Part shown: positions 23,078-34,465 of the stretch, piece after piece | How positions within the stretch are numbered: the first letter of the stretch is position 1 | How the letters are laid out: the number at the start of each line of letters is the position of its first letter | Source of the DNA: Sorghum bicolor | Lineage: Eukaryota; Streptophyta; Magnoliopsida; Poales; Poaceae | Assembly: GCF_000003195.3 (NCBI RefSeq) | Contig: NC_012870.2 | Span: forward strand, 26,184,202-26,248,201 | Length of the DNA stretch: 64,000 bases | Direction of reading: 5' to 3' | Notes under the pieces: model-generated | What the model was told of the DNA's origin: nothing | The model's database searches: none | The model's input: the letters and a program-made list of their open reading frames with translations, nothing else | Position numbers and translations under genes: made by a program

Positions 23078-24268
23078 TCTACGTTGGGGCTCTCGAGAAG
23101 GTGAAATAGAAGGATCTGTCGGAATACGATGGGTACAGATCATAGGACTGATTCCCGTAAGATCTTGGAGTGAGTAGCCGAAAACTGAGTGATGTTTCTC
23201 AAGAATGGTCATCAATCGCAGAGTTTGCTCTTGAGTGAGTTTATCACTAATGATTACAGGAAACTCTGGATTATTGTTTAGGAAAGCATAGATAAGACCA
23301 GGTGGTAAAGTTTTAAGCTCTATGGGAGGTCTAGGCGTTTCTGCAAACTCGTCTAAGGGTTCAGGTTCAGAAGGTTCGGCTTCTTCTTCTTCTATGAAGA
23401 AAGGAGCTTCGTCTTCTAAGTCTGGTTCTTCTAAAAGCTCTAGAGATGCAGCCTTTACCTCCTCCATAGGATCAGGCAAAAGATATGACTCGGCCTTATT
23501 ATTTAAGGAGTGTGAAATCGTTATGGGAAATTTAAAATTTTTTCCAAAAGAAATGTGTAGCTTTCCAGTATGACCTTCATAAAGGAGTCTTCTAAAAGGT
23601 TGTCCTATCAACAGGTCAAAGTCCCATGTATCAAAGACATAAAAGTTCAAATGAACCATGGAGCCTTCTACCATAAGGGGTAGGATATTAATAATTCCAA
23701 GAGTGGGGACTAATCGTCCCGAAGATTTCTTTATGACCTTTGTTGTGGGGGTTAAGACAAAATTTTTAAATAATTTAAGTGCAAAAGATTTAGACATGAT
23801 GTTGGTCCCCACAACAGGATTATAGAGAGCATCAAAGTGATCAGAATCATAAGCACAGCGTATAGTTATAGGAGGTGTGTCCAAACGGATCACATCAGAG
23901 GAAAGCTCTGACTCCTCCAACCATTCGCTACTCATGACTATGATAAGCTCTCTTAATTGATGTTCAGTTGGCAAACAAATGCTAAAATGGCCATTTTGGG
24001 GTCTGTTAATAGAATCGTAGTTTGAAATGTTCCCAAAATCAGCAAAAAGATCAGATTCTATATCCAGCATGAAATCCGGTGGTGGAATTTCTTCCTTTTG
24101 TGGCTCAGAACTTGGGATAGCTAAAGTAGATGAAGAATTTGGCAGAGTGTCTACTTCGGCTTCGTGGGTTTCATTATGAAGGGTATTATCCATCTCAGCT
24201 TCTAGGATTCTATCTAGGATCACTCTAGCATCATCAGTAGGGATACGAAAGAAAGAACCTCTAGACAT
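23078..24268 (-). pseudogene. Athila gag C-terminus, protease-like domain and linker
   Basis: An open frame of about 400 residues, cut at its 3' end by the Tekay insertion. The N-terminus continues gag, with the R-I-L-D-R-I-L style segment at residue 15. A retropepsin-like region follows around residues 130-245, with A-L-Y-N-P-V-V-G-T-N-I-M, then L-I-G-Q-P-F and an acidic linker. The position and flanking strands match the protease of Athila relatives. The usual catalytic D-S/T-G triad is not at the expected place, where N-P-V-V-G is read instead. The last few codons of the open frame (to 23048) belong to the Tekay LTR and are not part of this gene. Confidence 0.75.
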
Positions 24269-24360
24269 TATATGTAGTATTTGTTTGTGATCTTTCTAAA
24301 GACCTCGAAAAAAGTGAAATAAATGAACAGGGTCTTCAAGATTAAAGTTTGGACCAGATT

Positions 24361-24820
24361 CTAAAAGATCAGAAAAACGTTTCTAGGATTTTCCCAAAGT
24401 TTCATTATCTTTTTTTTAAAAGATAGGACTTCGAGTCTAAGTTCGCCGATACGGTCGAGGGAATAAAAATCTAGACAAAAGTTGGCTCGTAAAACTCCCC
24501 ATTCACCTCGTTGTTGACTTACCTTCTGATTATACCATTGTCTAGCTTCTCCCCTTAAAGAGAAAGGAAAAAGCTTCCAACGTAAAGTTTTATCAGAAAT
24601 GCCTTCAATGTGAAGACAATCACATGTTTGCTCAAAATCTCTAATATGATGGTAAGGGTTTTCGTCTTTCTTTCGTGAAAAAGATAGGTTTCGAATCATG
24701 GCAATCAACCTGGAACTTAACCTATACTGTTTGGATAGGCTGTGATGACTCCCATGGTAAAAGGTCAGTTTCCGAGGGTGTTGCAAATTGATAGATTGAT
24801 TTAGAATCTTGGTTTTCCAT
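24361..24820 (-). pseudogene. Athila gag (capsid), frameshifted
   Basis: It begins at ATG 24820 (M-E-N-Q-D-S) and loses frame near 24740. The capsid part is then read in a second frame: L-I-A-M-I-R-N-L-S-F, E-N-P-Y-H-H-I-R-D-F-E-Q-T-C and W-K-L-F-P-F-S-L-R-G-E-A-R-Q-W-Y. These are standard Athila gag signatures. The frame ends at 24361, and the final part of gag reappears in the frame starting at 24268. At least two indels are therefore present. Confidence 0.82.
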
Positions 24821-24927
24821 AAGGTAAGAGTAAAGAATATAAATAAAGAATATAAAAGATAAGAAAAGATAAAAGTATAGATACAAGCTAGTAGTAAGAC
24901 TCAAGGTTATCTCAGCAAACCGTCTTT

Positions 24928-24946
24928 CTCCCCGGCAACGGCGCCA
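24928..24946 (-). other. Primer-binding site, Asp-tRNA type
   Basis: On the minus strand TGGCGCCGTTGCCGGGGAG begins eight bases inside the LTR end. It complements the 3' end of plant tRNA-Asp, the usual primer of Athila elements. Confidence 0.88.
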
Positions 24947-24954
24947 GAAATACT

Positions 24955-26169
24955 TGTTGATATTTGGGAACGCAATAAGGAATTGATCCGCAAGCGCACG
25001 GATATCGATGAGCACTTCACCCGGGATATTATCGAGAGTATCGTATTTATATTTTTACCACTAGGAGAAAGAGTGCATCTGACTAACCTGGTCTATTACT
25101 ACTAACCTTTAGGCTACAAAGAATGTTTCTCGATGTGAGTGATATATAGAGAAGACTGCAACCGTAGTCTCGTTCTAACCTTGGTAAGGATGATCTACTG
25201 TTCTATCGGGGAGGCTCACGGAATCTAGAAACCACAGAGGATGTTCAACCCACACCTATAAACCCTATCCATCCTGCTAACGAGATATGGTCTGCAAAGG
25301 TAACTCGGAAATGTCACGTTCCTCGCTACTACCACGGTCCAGCTAGTCAGGGAATATCTATCAGTATCCTAGCCCAAACACCACGTCTACGCTAGAGATG
25401 ATTACTCTAAACTCTACGCGAAGAGATTAAAGTAAACTCATAAACCAAAGAACAATAAAACAAGAACTTACTAGTATTTAGAAGTCGAAATACTGAAGAA
25501 TCCTAGGAACAAGCTTCGGGTTAGGAGAACTTGATCCCGCAGGTACAACCTCAGAATAGACACCGACAGGACGGGCTTCCTCCGATCTACACCTCCACTC
25601 TATCTCTCTCAATCTAGTAGATCTAATCTACTCACATTAGATGCTAAGCCCTAAGTCTATTTAGAGGAGAGGTTATCCTTCGAGGGCTCCTCTCAACTCT
25701 ATGATGAACTTGTGTCTCCTCCAGGGGCCAGGGGGTCTGCTTATATAGTCCCCTCAGGTGAACGTGGGCCGTCGGATCAAACCGACATTGATTGAACGAT
25801 TATCCTTGATCCTTTAGGTCGGTGGAGCATGATCCGCGAGATTGGACGTGATTGGGCACAACACCAGGGCGGGCGCCCTAGGGGGGAGGGCGGGCGCCCT
25901 GCCCCCGGGCCCGATCGCCTTCACGTTCGTTCCCGTGGCTTCTGGAGTCTTCTAGATGGTAGAAAATTGCGCGGTGCGTTAATATCTCTATGTAATCCCG
26001 ACATGTGGGGCTTTCTTCCTTATTTCCTAATAACCCCCTGCAGAAATAGATAAACAACAAAACTCGTGGAATTCTGTTAGATCAAACCCTAATTCTTGGT
26101 GTTGTTTGTATATTGGTCATTTCTCTTGTTTATTTAATAATTAAAATTGATACTTAAGAACCGTCAATA
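24955..26169 (-). repeat. Complete Athila 5' LTR
   Basis: About 1215 bp. The inner edge reads ATCAACA in element orientation. The outer edge is TATTGACGG, one base away from the TGTTGACGG seen in copy A. The consensus ends TGTTGA...TCAACA form a short inverted repeat. A TATA box (CTATATAAG) lies near 25750-25742. It matches the solo LTR at 35317-36530 along its length. Confidence 0.9.
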
Positions 26170-27380
26170 ATGCTACTAGCGGCAACGCATCCGCCCTTCC
26201 GATTGTTGGTGATGATGCTAGCGGCATCAGATATTATGTTCGGATCAACCTTCAGAAGATATGACCAATATGCTCTCGGCAACCTTTACTCCCCATAGTG
26301 GTTGAGCATACTATGCCTCCTTTGCACTCTTCATGTTCATAGAGTCTTCTGTTGGTAGGGACTGTGGTTCTCTAGTCTAGATTTGGTGTGCTTCCGTAGT
26401 TGCGAGGGAGCTTCTAAAAGGGGTGTATGCCACCGAATGCAAGGAAGATGATGTATAGGGACTTAGTGGTGTGCTTAATGTAATTTTATTTTATGTTGAG
26501 GTCTCAGTTGTAAAAGGGGTTTTAATTTAATGAAATCCAGTCCCTTTCTAAAAAAGGATTATCTATAATTAAAATTACCTCCTTCGTAAAGAACTAAATG
26601 AAAACTTTAATTTTAAGACACCATTCAGGTTCCAAGTGGCCTTATGAACAGACAGTGTAGTTTGTTTTACCAAATGTTTATACATTGACTACAATGTAAA
26701 AGAATTTTTTATTGATATTTTATTTAATCAAATCTCGTTGGTCATCTAGTTGCACAAAAGCTATTTTCGCGTCCGCCTCATTCCATTTTGCTATCTTATC
26801 GCCAATAAGGGCTATGTGAAACGTAAGATTAATAAGCGGTAATAATGAAGAGATGGGTATTGTTCTTTGAGAGTAAGTAAAGCTCTCAAAATATAATATT
26901 ATTATTACTATATTGTAAAGTTAAGAAGCGGTTTTTTACCTTCATAAGACGACCTTACTGCTAGAAATGTCAGAGTCTCCACATTTCCACTGACATATGG
27001 TATATCAAGGAGTTTATTATTAGGTTTATTCAATTGCGTGGCATAGGACCAATTATATTTATTAATTAAGTTCTTTGATCGATCAACATGTCTGACTGAT
27101 CAAGATGGATTCACGAAAGTAGCATGGCACGCTTCCAACGACTTTGATAGAATCGGACATGCCGCCTTCGTCATTGAGTGATGACGAGATGCCCATGTAC
27201 ATGCCAGAGTGACGATCGATGCATGACGAATCCCATGATGCATGCACTAAAACACAGTCCTCAGTCCACGTGCACGTACGTATACGTACATAATTTCTGG
27301 TCAGCTGGTGGACAACGACCGAGTACTTACATAGTACAAGTTACAAAGATCAGAAGCCTATATCTCTAACTAAATTGACC
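26170..27380. other. Gene-free DNA, no recognised element
   Basis: No open frame with family features. A stretch at about 26400-26545 ends in TTTAATGAAATCCAGTCCC and an A-rich run, which could be the 3' end of an old retroposon, but support is weak. Confidence 0.4.
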
Positions 27381-27386
27381 GCCGCC

Positions 27387-27874
<488 letters not shown>

Positions 27875-27912
27875 ATATATTATATTTTTCTATTTATCTA
27901 TTGGTATATATA

Positions 27913-28012
27913 NNNNNNNNNNNNNNNNNNNNNNNNNNNNNNNNNNNNNNNNNNNNNNNNNNNNNNNNNNNNNNNNNNNNNNNNNNNNNNNNNNNNNNNN
28001 NNNNNNNNNNNN
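27913..28012. other. Assembly gap of exactly 100 N
   Basis: One hundred N directly after the TA repeat. A round 100 is the usual placeholder for unknown length, so the true distance is not known. Confidence 0.98.
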
Positions 28013-28340
28013 CATATGCACGCAATTAAGCAGGTTATTTAGTTTTGATCAACCTCTGCCACGGCATTAAGTTAGAAGCATTCAAGTTCATTTTTGGCAG
28101 CAGGTCACTTAAATATAACATTACTTCCTCCTCAAAGGCAAATGCAATTTTACTAGCTACCTAGAACTGCGCAACAGCTTCTTCATTTGTAGAGAAAATA
28201 ATGTTAGTGCGTCGCTGTGTGTTAGTTCATCTTGTCATCGTCAATAATATTCAATTTCAAATCATTATTAAGATGGACCCCTGTAATATAATAGTTCTAG
28301 TTAAAATGGTTCATGTTTGACTAAATTTATAGTGAATAAT

Positions 28341-28376
28341 ATTTATATTTATATTTATATTTATATTTATATTTAT
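28341..28376. repeat. (ATTTAT)6 hexanucleotide repeat
   Basis: Six perfect copies of ATTTAT in AT-rich gene-free DNA (28013-28499). The rest of that interval shows nothing recognisable. Confidence 0.95.
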
Positions 28377-28499
28377 GTCTTTAAATTAATTTATTATAAG
28401 AATATATTTTTCAATTAATCTAATGGTATTTATTTGATATCATAAATATTGATACTTCTTTATCTTTAATATTTTTGAGAGGATATATTAATTTTCATT

Positions 28500-28835
28500 A
28501 CTCAAACAAAGCTGAATCATCAGCAATTACATATTGAATATAAAGCCGGTATGCATGGACACCATAAAAGGTTCCTCGCCGGATCACAACCACTACCAAG
28601 AGAAGCCAACTCATATGCTACCCTATTACATGTTCTTGAACATTAGATTTTCCATGTTATAAAGTTCCAGACTAGCAAGCTCCGAAGTTCCTCGATCAGA
28701 AAGGAAACTGCACAAAAGTCATAGTGGAATATATCGCTTGCACCACTGCAGTAGCATCCGTTTCAACAACCACGTGGCCAACCCCTACTTTTATCGCTGC
28801 CTCCTTGCCCTGCAAGCAATGAATTCACCGTACGT
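28500..28835 (-). pseudogene. Degraded RNase H-like (RVT_3 type) fragment
   Basis: Read on the minus strand, broken frames give A-C-R-A-K-E-A-A-I-K-V-G-V then V-V-E-T-D-A-T-A-V-V-Q-A-I. Further on they give N-R-V-A-Y-E-L-A-S-L-G. These are the Glu-helix, Asp strand and C-terminal helix of the plant RNase H-like domain found in LINEs and their host-gene relatives. Several stops and frameshifts separate them. It is clearly a relic. Whether its parent was a LINE or a domesticated RNase H gene cannot be told. Confidence 0.6.
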
Positions 28836-29280
28836 GTAGAGGATTTATCAGAGGCTCTGTCAACTTAAGATACTAAAACGTGATATTATGCTAGAATTGT
28901 GTTCTTTCTAGGACACAGGGGTACTATATATTTTTTTCTAACAACACTGATTTTCATAAAAAAAACTAATTTTAATATAAAAATAAGAGAATAAGAGTAC
29001 TTATAACTCCTCTAATTAATTGTTGTATTAATTGGTAAGACATAAGTACATATAGCTGTGTGTGATTTCAACATACATATGTCAGCTTGACACGCACCCT
29101 CTCTCTCTCTCAATCTCTTTTTTGCGCCAAGACACGCACCCTAGCTAGGCAGTTTCGTTCTAACAAGATGGCACAGACACATGTACGCAATTTCAGCATG
29201 TCTTCAGCGGTTCGATAACCCCGTGCATCCACCAAAAGGACACACGAAAAAATAAATAAGAATGGCTCAGCGTTGAACAG

Positions 29281-30380
29281 TTTTTTTTGACAAGTAAACC
29301 ATAATTATATTAACAGCACAAAGCTGTTAGGATCATAACATCGTTAATAGTTACATCATTGATTGCCCGGAGGATAGGGCAATCATTTCCATGACTCAGA
29401 TTAGTACAGAGACCTGAATAATCAATCTGATTGGTTTGTAAAGCACAAAGTGTCTGTCTTGCTAGGGAGTCAGCCATCTGATTTTGGGTCCTTTTGATCC
29501 TGCGCACCACTGAGTTTGTTCCTGATAATAGAGCAACAGTGATCTGGATATATGGCTTAATTCTCCAGTCCGGAGGATTGGAGAGATTGGGGCCATTAAG
29601 AAAGTGGACCACCTGTTGGTTGTCAGAAAAAATCGTGGCCTGATGGGATTGGAGTTGATTGAGCAGAGCTGCTGCCCAAGCCATAGCTGCAGATTCCGCC
29701 ATGAGCACCGAAGAAGATTCCTACATAGTAGCTTTGATGAAGATGCTTAGTGGTGGTTGCACATCAGTGTTGATGATGAAAATGCCAAGACCCGCATGTC
29801 TAGGAGTGGATGCAGCAATGTCTGGCATCGTTGAGGCGTCGGTGTAGCAACGGGTTCCTCTCATTGAAGTTGGTAAGGGAACTAACAGACTGTCATTCAC
29901 CGAAGTAGCATGATGGCTTCGTTGATCTGTTTCTGGTTGGATGGTAGGCCAGGCTGCATTGTCATGTGGCATATGTGCCTGCGGATGGTGCCTATTTTGA
30001 TTTCCTGCAATGGAGATTGGCATACCTTGGGTACCAGGAGATGAATGTTGCTGGCCTTCATTGGTTCCAGCCTGTTGCGGACCAACAGCCCACTGCTGCA
30101 TTGAGTCATGCGTCTGTTGTTGTAGGATTGTAGAGCTACCTGCAAAAAGTCAGAGGCATACCTGTTTGGTGAATAGAAGCTGCTGTTGTTTGATCTTCAG
30201 TTTGAGAATGATAATTGTGTTGGTGCTCCTTGATTGCAGTCAGATGGGTTTGCATATGAGCGGCAGCCGCATGATGCACCTGAGATGGAGTCCATGTGGT
30301 TCGGTGAAACCTGTGGTCATTGCGAGATTTCCAAATATACCAGAGTGTAAAGAGGATTTTACATAAGGTGTCATAGAAGG
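29281..30380 (-). pseudogene. 3' fragment of a LINE-type RNase H ORF with poly(A)-like end
   Basis: The minus strand begins with L-W-Y-I-W-K-S-R-N-D near 30330, a motif that precedes RNase H in plant LINEs. It continues through a Gln-rich linker to Y-T-D-A-S (first catalytic Asp), A-E-S-A-A-M-A-W-A-A (Glu), F-S-D-N-Q-Q-V (Asp) and the Q-M-A-D-S-L-A-R helix. Breaks are one frameshift near 30140 and an in-frame TAG at 29723-29721. The element end is marked by a run of eight T on the plus strand at 29281, read as a short poly(A) tail. The reverse transcriptase is absent, so the copy is heavily 5' truncated. I could not identify a target duplication. Confidence 0.72.
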
Positions 30381-30417
30381 ATTAGAAGTGAAAAGCAGGG
30401 GAAAGGTCTAACTACTA

Positions 30418-30655
30418 CTTCCTTCGTTTCATTGAAAATGTTGTTTTTTGACTTTTAGGTACTGTGTTTTGGTCATTCGTCTTATTCAATTTTTTTTATA
30501 AATTATGAAATAAATAAATTATTATTAAAGTATCTCTAATGATAAAATAAGTCATAACAAAATAATTAATATTTATATAAAATTTTTGAATAAGACAAAT
30601 GATCGAACAAGATAATACGGAGTTTAAAATGTCACTTTCGATGAGACAGAGGGAG
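30418..30655. mobile_element. Stowaway-like MITE
   Basis: 238 bp flanked by TA on both sides (30416-30417, 30656-30657). The ends CTTCCTTCGTTTCAT and ATGAGACAGAGGGAG are imperfect inverted repeats of the Stowaway type, with an AT-rich centre. The family relative at 50378-50601 shares its internal sequence. Confidence 0.88.
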
Positions 30656-30657
30656 TA

Positions 30658-31076
30658 TTACCTGTGCTTATTACCTTTACGTGCCGTTAAAAGATTCAGT
30701 ACACTGAACACAGGTGCGTTTTATTACGTGTGCTTGATGGCATATGCCGTACCTTGGAATTCAATTTGCCTTCTTCACTCTCGAATTTCTTACGAGGATG
30801 TGAGGATTGCTCTCTATTTTCTGTTTGGCATGGCTTAGACCGTGTCCAACGGGAAGGCCAAATTTACGGCCATTATTGCACGTAGTACACCTGATCATTC
30901 GTACGTCTACACAACTGTCAATTATGTTTGTTTTATTGGGAAGAGTAGACGACGACCATTGCAAGGTCCAAGCAAGTTTGCCACAATTTCTAAGTTAGTC
31001 ACAAAGAATAAGGAGGAAGTGAGATGCTGGAGCCTTAACGAAAAATAAGAGTGTTCTAGGACTAAATTCCTTGACT
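30658..31076. other. Gene-free DNA
   Basis: Short open frames occur on both strands but carry no family motif. I see nothing to annotate. Confidence 0.4.
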
Positions 31077-31380
31077 TTTTTTTCGATAAAAGAAGAATTA
31101 TATTATATGATAGCTCAGTACATCAAACATGTTACAGACACTCTGGATTACAATATAGTACTCACGTTGTGTAAAGCACAACTCAAAACCTAACCTGTTA
31201 GATGCTTTGTAGTATAGATGACCGCATAGGTGAACACTCGGCAAATGGTCTAAGAACAAATGGTCAAACATTCCAGTAGGTGGAATTGAGGGACTTCTTC
31301 TTTCTGGTGTCGTCCTTCTTCTTTCTGCCACCGAAGAGTGAGGATAACTAATCTGAAAATTATTCTCCCTAGTCATTCAT
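31077..31380 (-). mobile_element. Possible 3' end of a LINE
   Basis: On the minus strand the stretch ends in TATAATTCTTCTTTTATCG followed by eight A, similar in layout to the LINE fragment ending at 29281. No coding motif is left. Called from the tail only. Confidence 0.3.
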
Positions 31381-32397
31381 TGTGGCTAGATCTAACCACA
31401 ATAAAACGGAGAACAGACTAGAGAAAATTATTCCATGGTGGTGACATCATCTCTGTCTTGATGCTGCCGTCCGGAAATAAAAGTTTCCATGTCGTCATTG
31501 TTGATGAAGATGTTGACACCGAAGTTGTCATCCTTATCTTCAACGGAGCCGCCATAGAGAAGCCGATTCCATCTCTCTCCTTCACCGTCGCCGGAGAGGA
31601 GAAGGAGAAGATAAAACTCCAATACAAAAAATTTGGCATGGGAGACACTAACCTTAGACTCGATATACTAAAGAAAAACTTATTATAAACAATGGATCCC
31701 CACTCCCTTCAACCTCCGGCGAGATACCGGAGGGGAAGGGAGGGGGACCGACGGCGGTGGACGACGGGAGCTGTGGCGGCGGCGGGGGCGCTAGAGCAGA
31801 CTAAATTCCTTGACTTGAGCTAATTTGGCAGTGCTCGGGTCCGACTCCTCCTAAAATGGTGAGCTCTAATTTCTCTGGTAAAGTAGTTTCTTTAGTGAAG
31901 CTAAAGCACTTTGTAAAAAAGTTTGGCCAAACAGTTTAAGATAATATTTTTATAGGAGAAATTGATAGAAGGCAAATTTTTTTTGGCAACGGCTCCTATT
32001 TGAAAAAGCCTCCGGTTCCTTGATGGCTTCAAGTGATGAAGTGTGAGCTCGTCGGATGCGGAGAAGGCACTTGGCGAGAAGCAGTTCTTCAGAATATGAC
32101 TTGAGTGGGACCTGCGATGGACTAGCCACAAAATTTATCTAGACCCAGGAGAAACAACACTCGCATGTATGAGCCGGACTAGATCCCGGACTAGGTCAAC
32201 ACGACTAGTGTAGTAGCCTGTGGTCACTAACCGCCCATGTGCGACTACTTGAGCTAGGATATCTTGTACCTCTAGTCATGTTTGAACTTGTATTGAACCT
32301 TTGTGAATCTCAAGCAATCAGGCATTCAGGCCTCCACCCTACCTCTATTCTTTCTCCCCTATCTCCAATCCCCTTCTAGTTTGGTAGTTAAATTAAC
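31381..32397. other. Unassigned DNA, right part probably old LTR
   Basis: It contains a GC-rich purine-biased patch (31700-31800) and short frames without recognisable motifs. The last 250 bp, up to AATTAACA at 32398, probably belong to the LTR of the element remnant that follows. Its outer edge cannot be placed. Confidence 0.35.
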
Positions 32398-33274
32398 AAG
32401 TGGTATAAGATACATTAAGCTTGGATCCATTTTTGCTTGAGCACGATCACTTCACTCACTTCCACAATCAGCTAGGCACCATGGATCCTAGACAAGCTCA
32501 AGGCCACTTGGGGATCGGTGGCAGAGCTACAATCTTTAATCTCAGTGCGGATCAATGAAGTGGAAGCAGCCATCGCCAAGCGCTTCAGGTCCTTAGAGTT
32601 TGCGGCCTAAGTATTCGACCATTGGAAGCCGAAGATCAATGGAGCCATGGAAGACATGTGCATCGAGATCACAGTGCCAAGTGAATCGTGTGGTCCTCGA
32701 TTCAGGTGTTGTTTCACTAGAGGGCATCTTTCCTTGTAGCATAGGTTATGTTTCATAGCTTTAGTGTGCTGATGGACTCGAAGTTGACTTAGGGCAGAAG
32801 GTAGGATGGTATTGCATCAGCTAGCTACTTGAGTGATGTTGGGCTAGGTTTGGTGTACTGCTAGTGATGGCTAGCTTCCTGACTAACATCTAGCTTCCTG
32901 ACTGACATCGGCCTAGGTATGCCCACTGTTAATGATGGAAATATCGTGATATAGATGTACACACTCTATAGAGTTTGGATTTAAATGCATTGTGGAATCC
33001 TTGGTTATGGACATTCTTGTGTTTCTTTTTCTCTCCAACTAGTGATAGTCATGTGCTTTTCATCCCCTAGATGGTTAATGCTCGCCTTGAGGCCACTGAG
33101 GCGAGGATGGGCTGAAGCTGCCCTTGTCAACTAGTCAGAGTGGTGGTGAGATTCGTGGAAGAAAAGGTGTGAGAGTTTGAGTAGGATGGAAACGTGTCGA
33201 AAGGAGGGGAGGGGGTTATTTGAATTCTTATGATCGCGTAAGCTAAGGTTTAACCCAGTGCCATACAATACAAT
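32398..33274 (+). mobile_element. Relic of an LTR retrotransposon: LTR end, primer site, gag start
   Basis: AACA at 32398 is followed by AGTGGTATAAGATAC, a decayed initiator-Met primer site (32401-32412). An ATG at 32481 starts M-D-P-R-Q-A-Q. After a frameshift near 32500 a gag-like helix region is read (R-I-N-E-V-E-A-A-I-A-K-R-F, then V-F-D-H-W-K-P-K), broken by one TAA. No pol follows, and the Tat element begins at 33280. Confidence 0.55.
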
Positions 33275-33279
33275 CTATC

Positions 33280-34403
33280 TGTTGGGTACCATAAAAAGAG
33301 ATACCCAGATCAGAGCGATAAAAAACGCAAAGGACAAAGCAAATCATCCACAATCGCCAAAGCACGGGCCCCAAATCATCTGACTCCTGAGCCTCAGGGC
33401 CAAACCACAACTCGCCCGACCCCCTGGGCCTCGGACGCAGACACGTCTCGTCTGATCCCCTTGGCCTCGGACGTAAGTTCCGTCTCGCCCGACCCCCCAG
33501 AGGCTCAGACGCAGATACCGTCTCGCCCGACCCCCAAGAGGCTCGGACGCAGACACTGCCTCGCCCGACCCCCTCGGCCTCGGGCGCAAGTTCCGTCTCG
33601 CCCAACCCCTCCAGGGCTCGGGCGTCAAACGACGCTTCTCCAGATCAAGGCAAGGCTTCTGACGCACGGCGCCCGTACCCACGACGTGACAGGCGCAGTA
33701 ACTTCTGTATCACGGCAGGGCATGGCGGCGACTATTCCAACCACCCTGGTCACTGTGGCCTTACCTCTTTCACTATGCAACCTTACCTCTTTCACTGTGG
33801 TGTACTGCCTCACAGTAAAAGAGGAATGGGGAAGGTTAACCAGCGTCACTGTTTGCTGTCTTCTCCCACTTTTAACAGGACGATCAGCAGTATCACTAAT
33901 CCGACCCCTATGACTCCTACAGGGCTCGGTAACCCTCTACAGGAGCAGCCATGCTGTCAGCCATCCCTCAAGGACGAGATGGACCAGCTTCAACTGGGTC
34001 GAGACTGTGGCTTCACCATTCAACAGAGGAAATCTACTCATATAAATACCTGTCTCCCCTTGAGGCTATAAAAGGGGAGCCAGGGCTCACAACTAAGTGA
34101 AGGTTCACAAGGTTCATACACACACATGGTCACCACACTCACTCGCAGAGTTGCCACCAGCGCTCTGTCCACCACAAAGCCGAGACTTGGAACCTAGCCT
34201 TCCCTCGCAATCTGCCTGTACTCCCCTACTACAAGCACCTTTGGGTGCAAGGCAATACAGACCCCCGATCTCACTGGACGTAGGGCATTCTCGGCCCGAA
34301 CCAGCATAAATTCTCTGTGTTTCACTTGCATCACCATCCGAGCTTAGGAAGTCACGCATACTTATACTCGTTTGTGCCTAGACCACGAGTCTAGACGCTG
34401 ACA
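33280..34403 (+). repeat. 5' LTR of the Tat element
   Basis: 1124 bp with a TATA box CTATAAAAG at 34066-34074 and, upstream, six degenerate units of about 37 bp (separate entry). It ends CTAGACGCTGACA. Confidence 0.95.
33411..33625 (+). repeat. Six degenerate 37-bp repeats in the LTR (U3)
   Basis: The phrase CTCGCCCGACCCC, or a close variant, starts at 33411, 33447, 33484, 33522, 33560 and 33597. Each is followed by CCTCGG/GGCTCGG and ACGCAGA or GCAAGTTC. The same array is present in the 3' LTR at 47459-47675. It lies about 450 bp upstream of the TATA box, so an enhancer role is possible but unproven. Confidence 0.85.
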
Positions 34404-34405
34404 GT

Positions 34406-34423
34406 TGGCGCGCCAGGTAGGGG
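34406..34423 (+). other. Primer-binding site of the Tat element
   Basis: TGGCGCGCCAGGTAGGGG begins two bases after the LTR. It is identical to that of the non-autonomous element at 19614. Confidence 0.88.
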
Positions 34424-34465
34424 CCTTCTGCGTGACATTCACCTGTCCCTACTGGGAAGGCTTGG

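Larger units (their letters stand above)
23073..26169 (-). mobile_element. Athila-lineage element, copy B (5' half, interrupted)
   Basis: Minus-strand element whose 5' end lies at 26169. The order on the minus strand is LTR, Asp-tRNA primer site, gag, protease and linker. The sequence is then cut by the Tekay insertion within pol (TSD TTAAG). The rest of copy B should continue left of copy A, beyond position 1. It keeps the gag and protease regions that copy A has lost and so serves as the family reference in this window. Confidence 0.9.

Noticed and set aside
31418..31688. Overlapping 64-76 codon frames on both strands
   Set aside because: Mutually overlapping and without motifs. I could not tie them to a known element.
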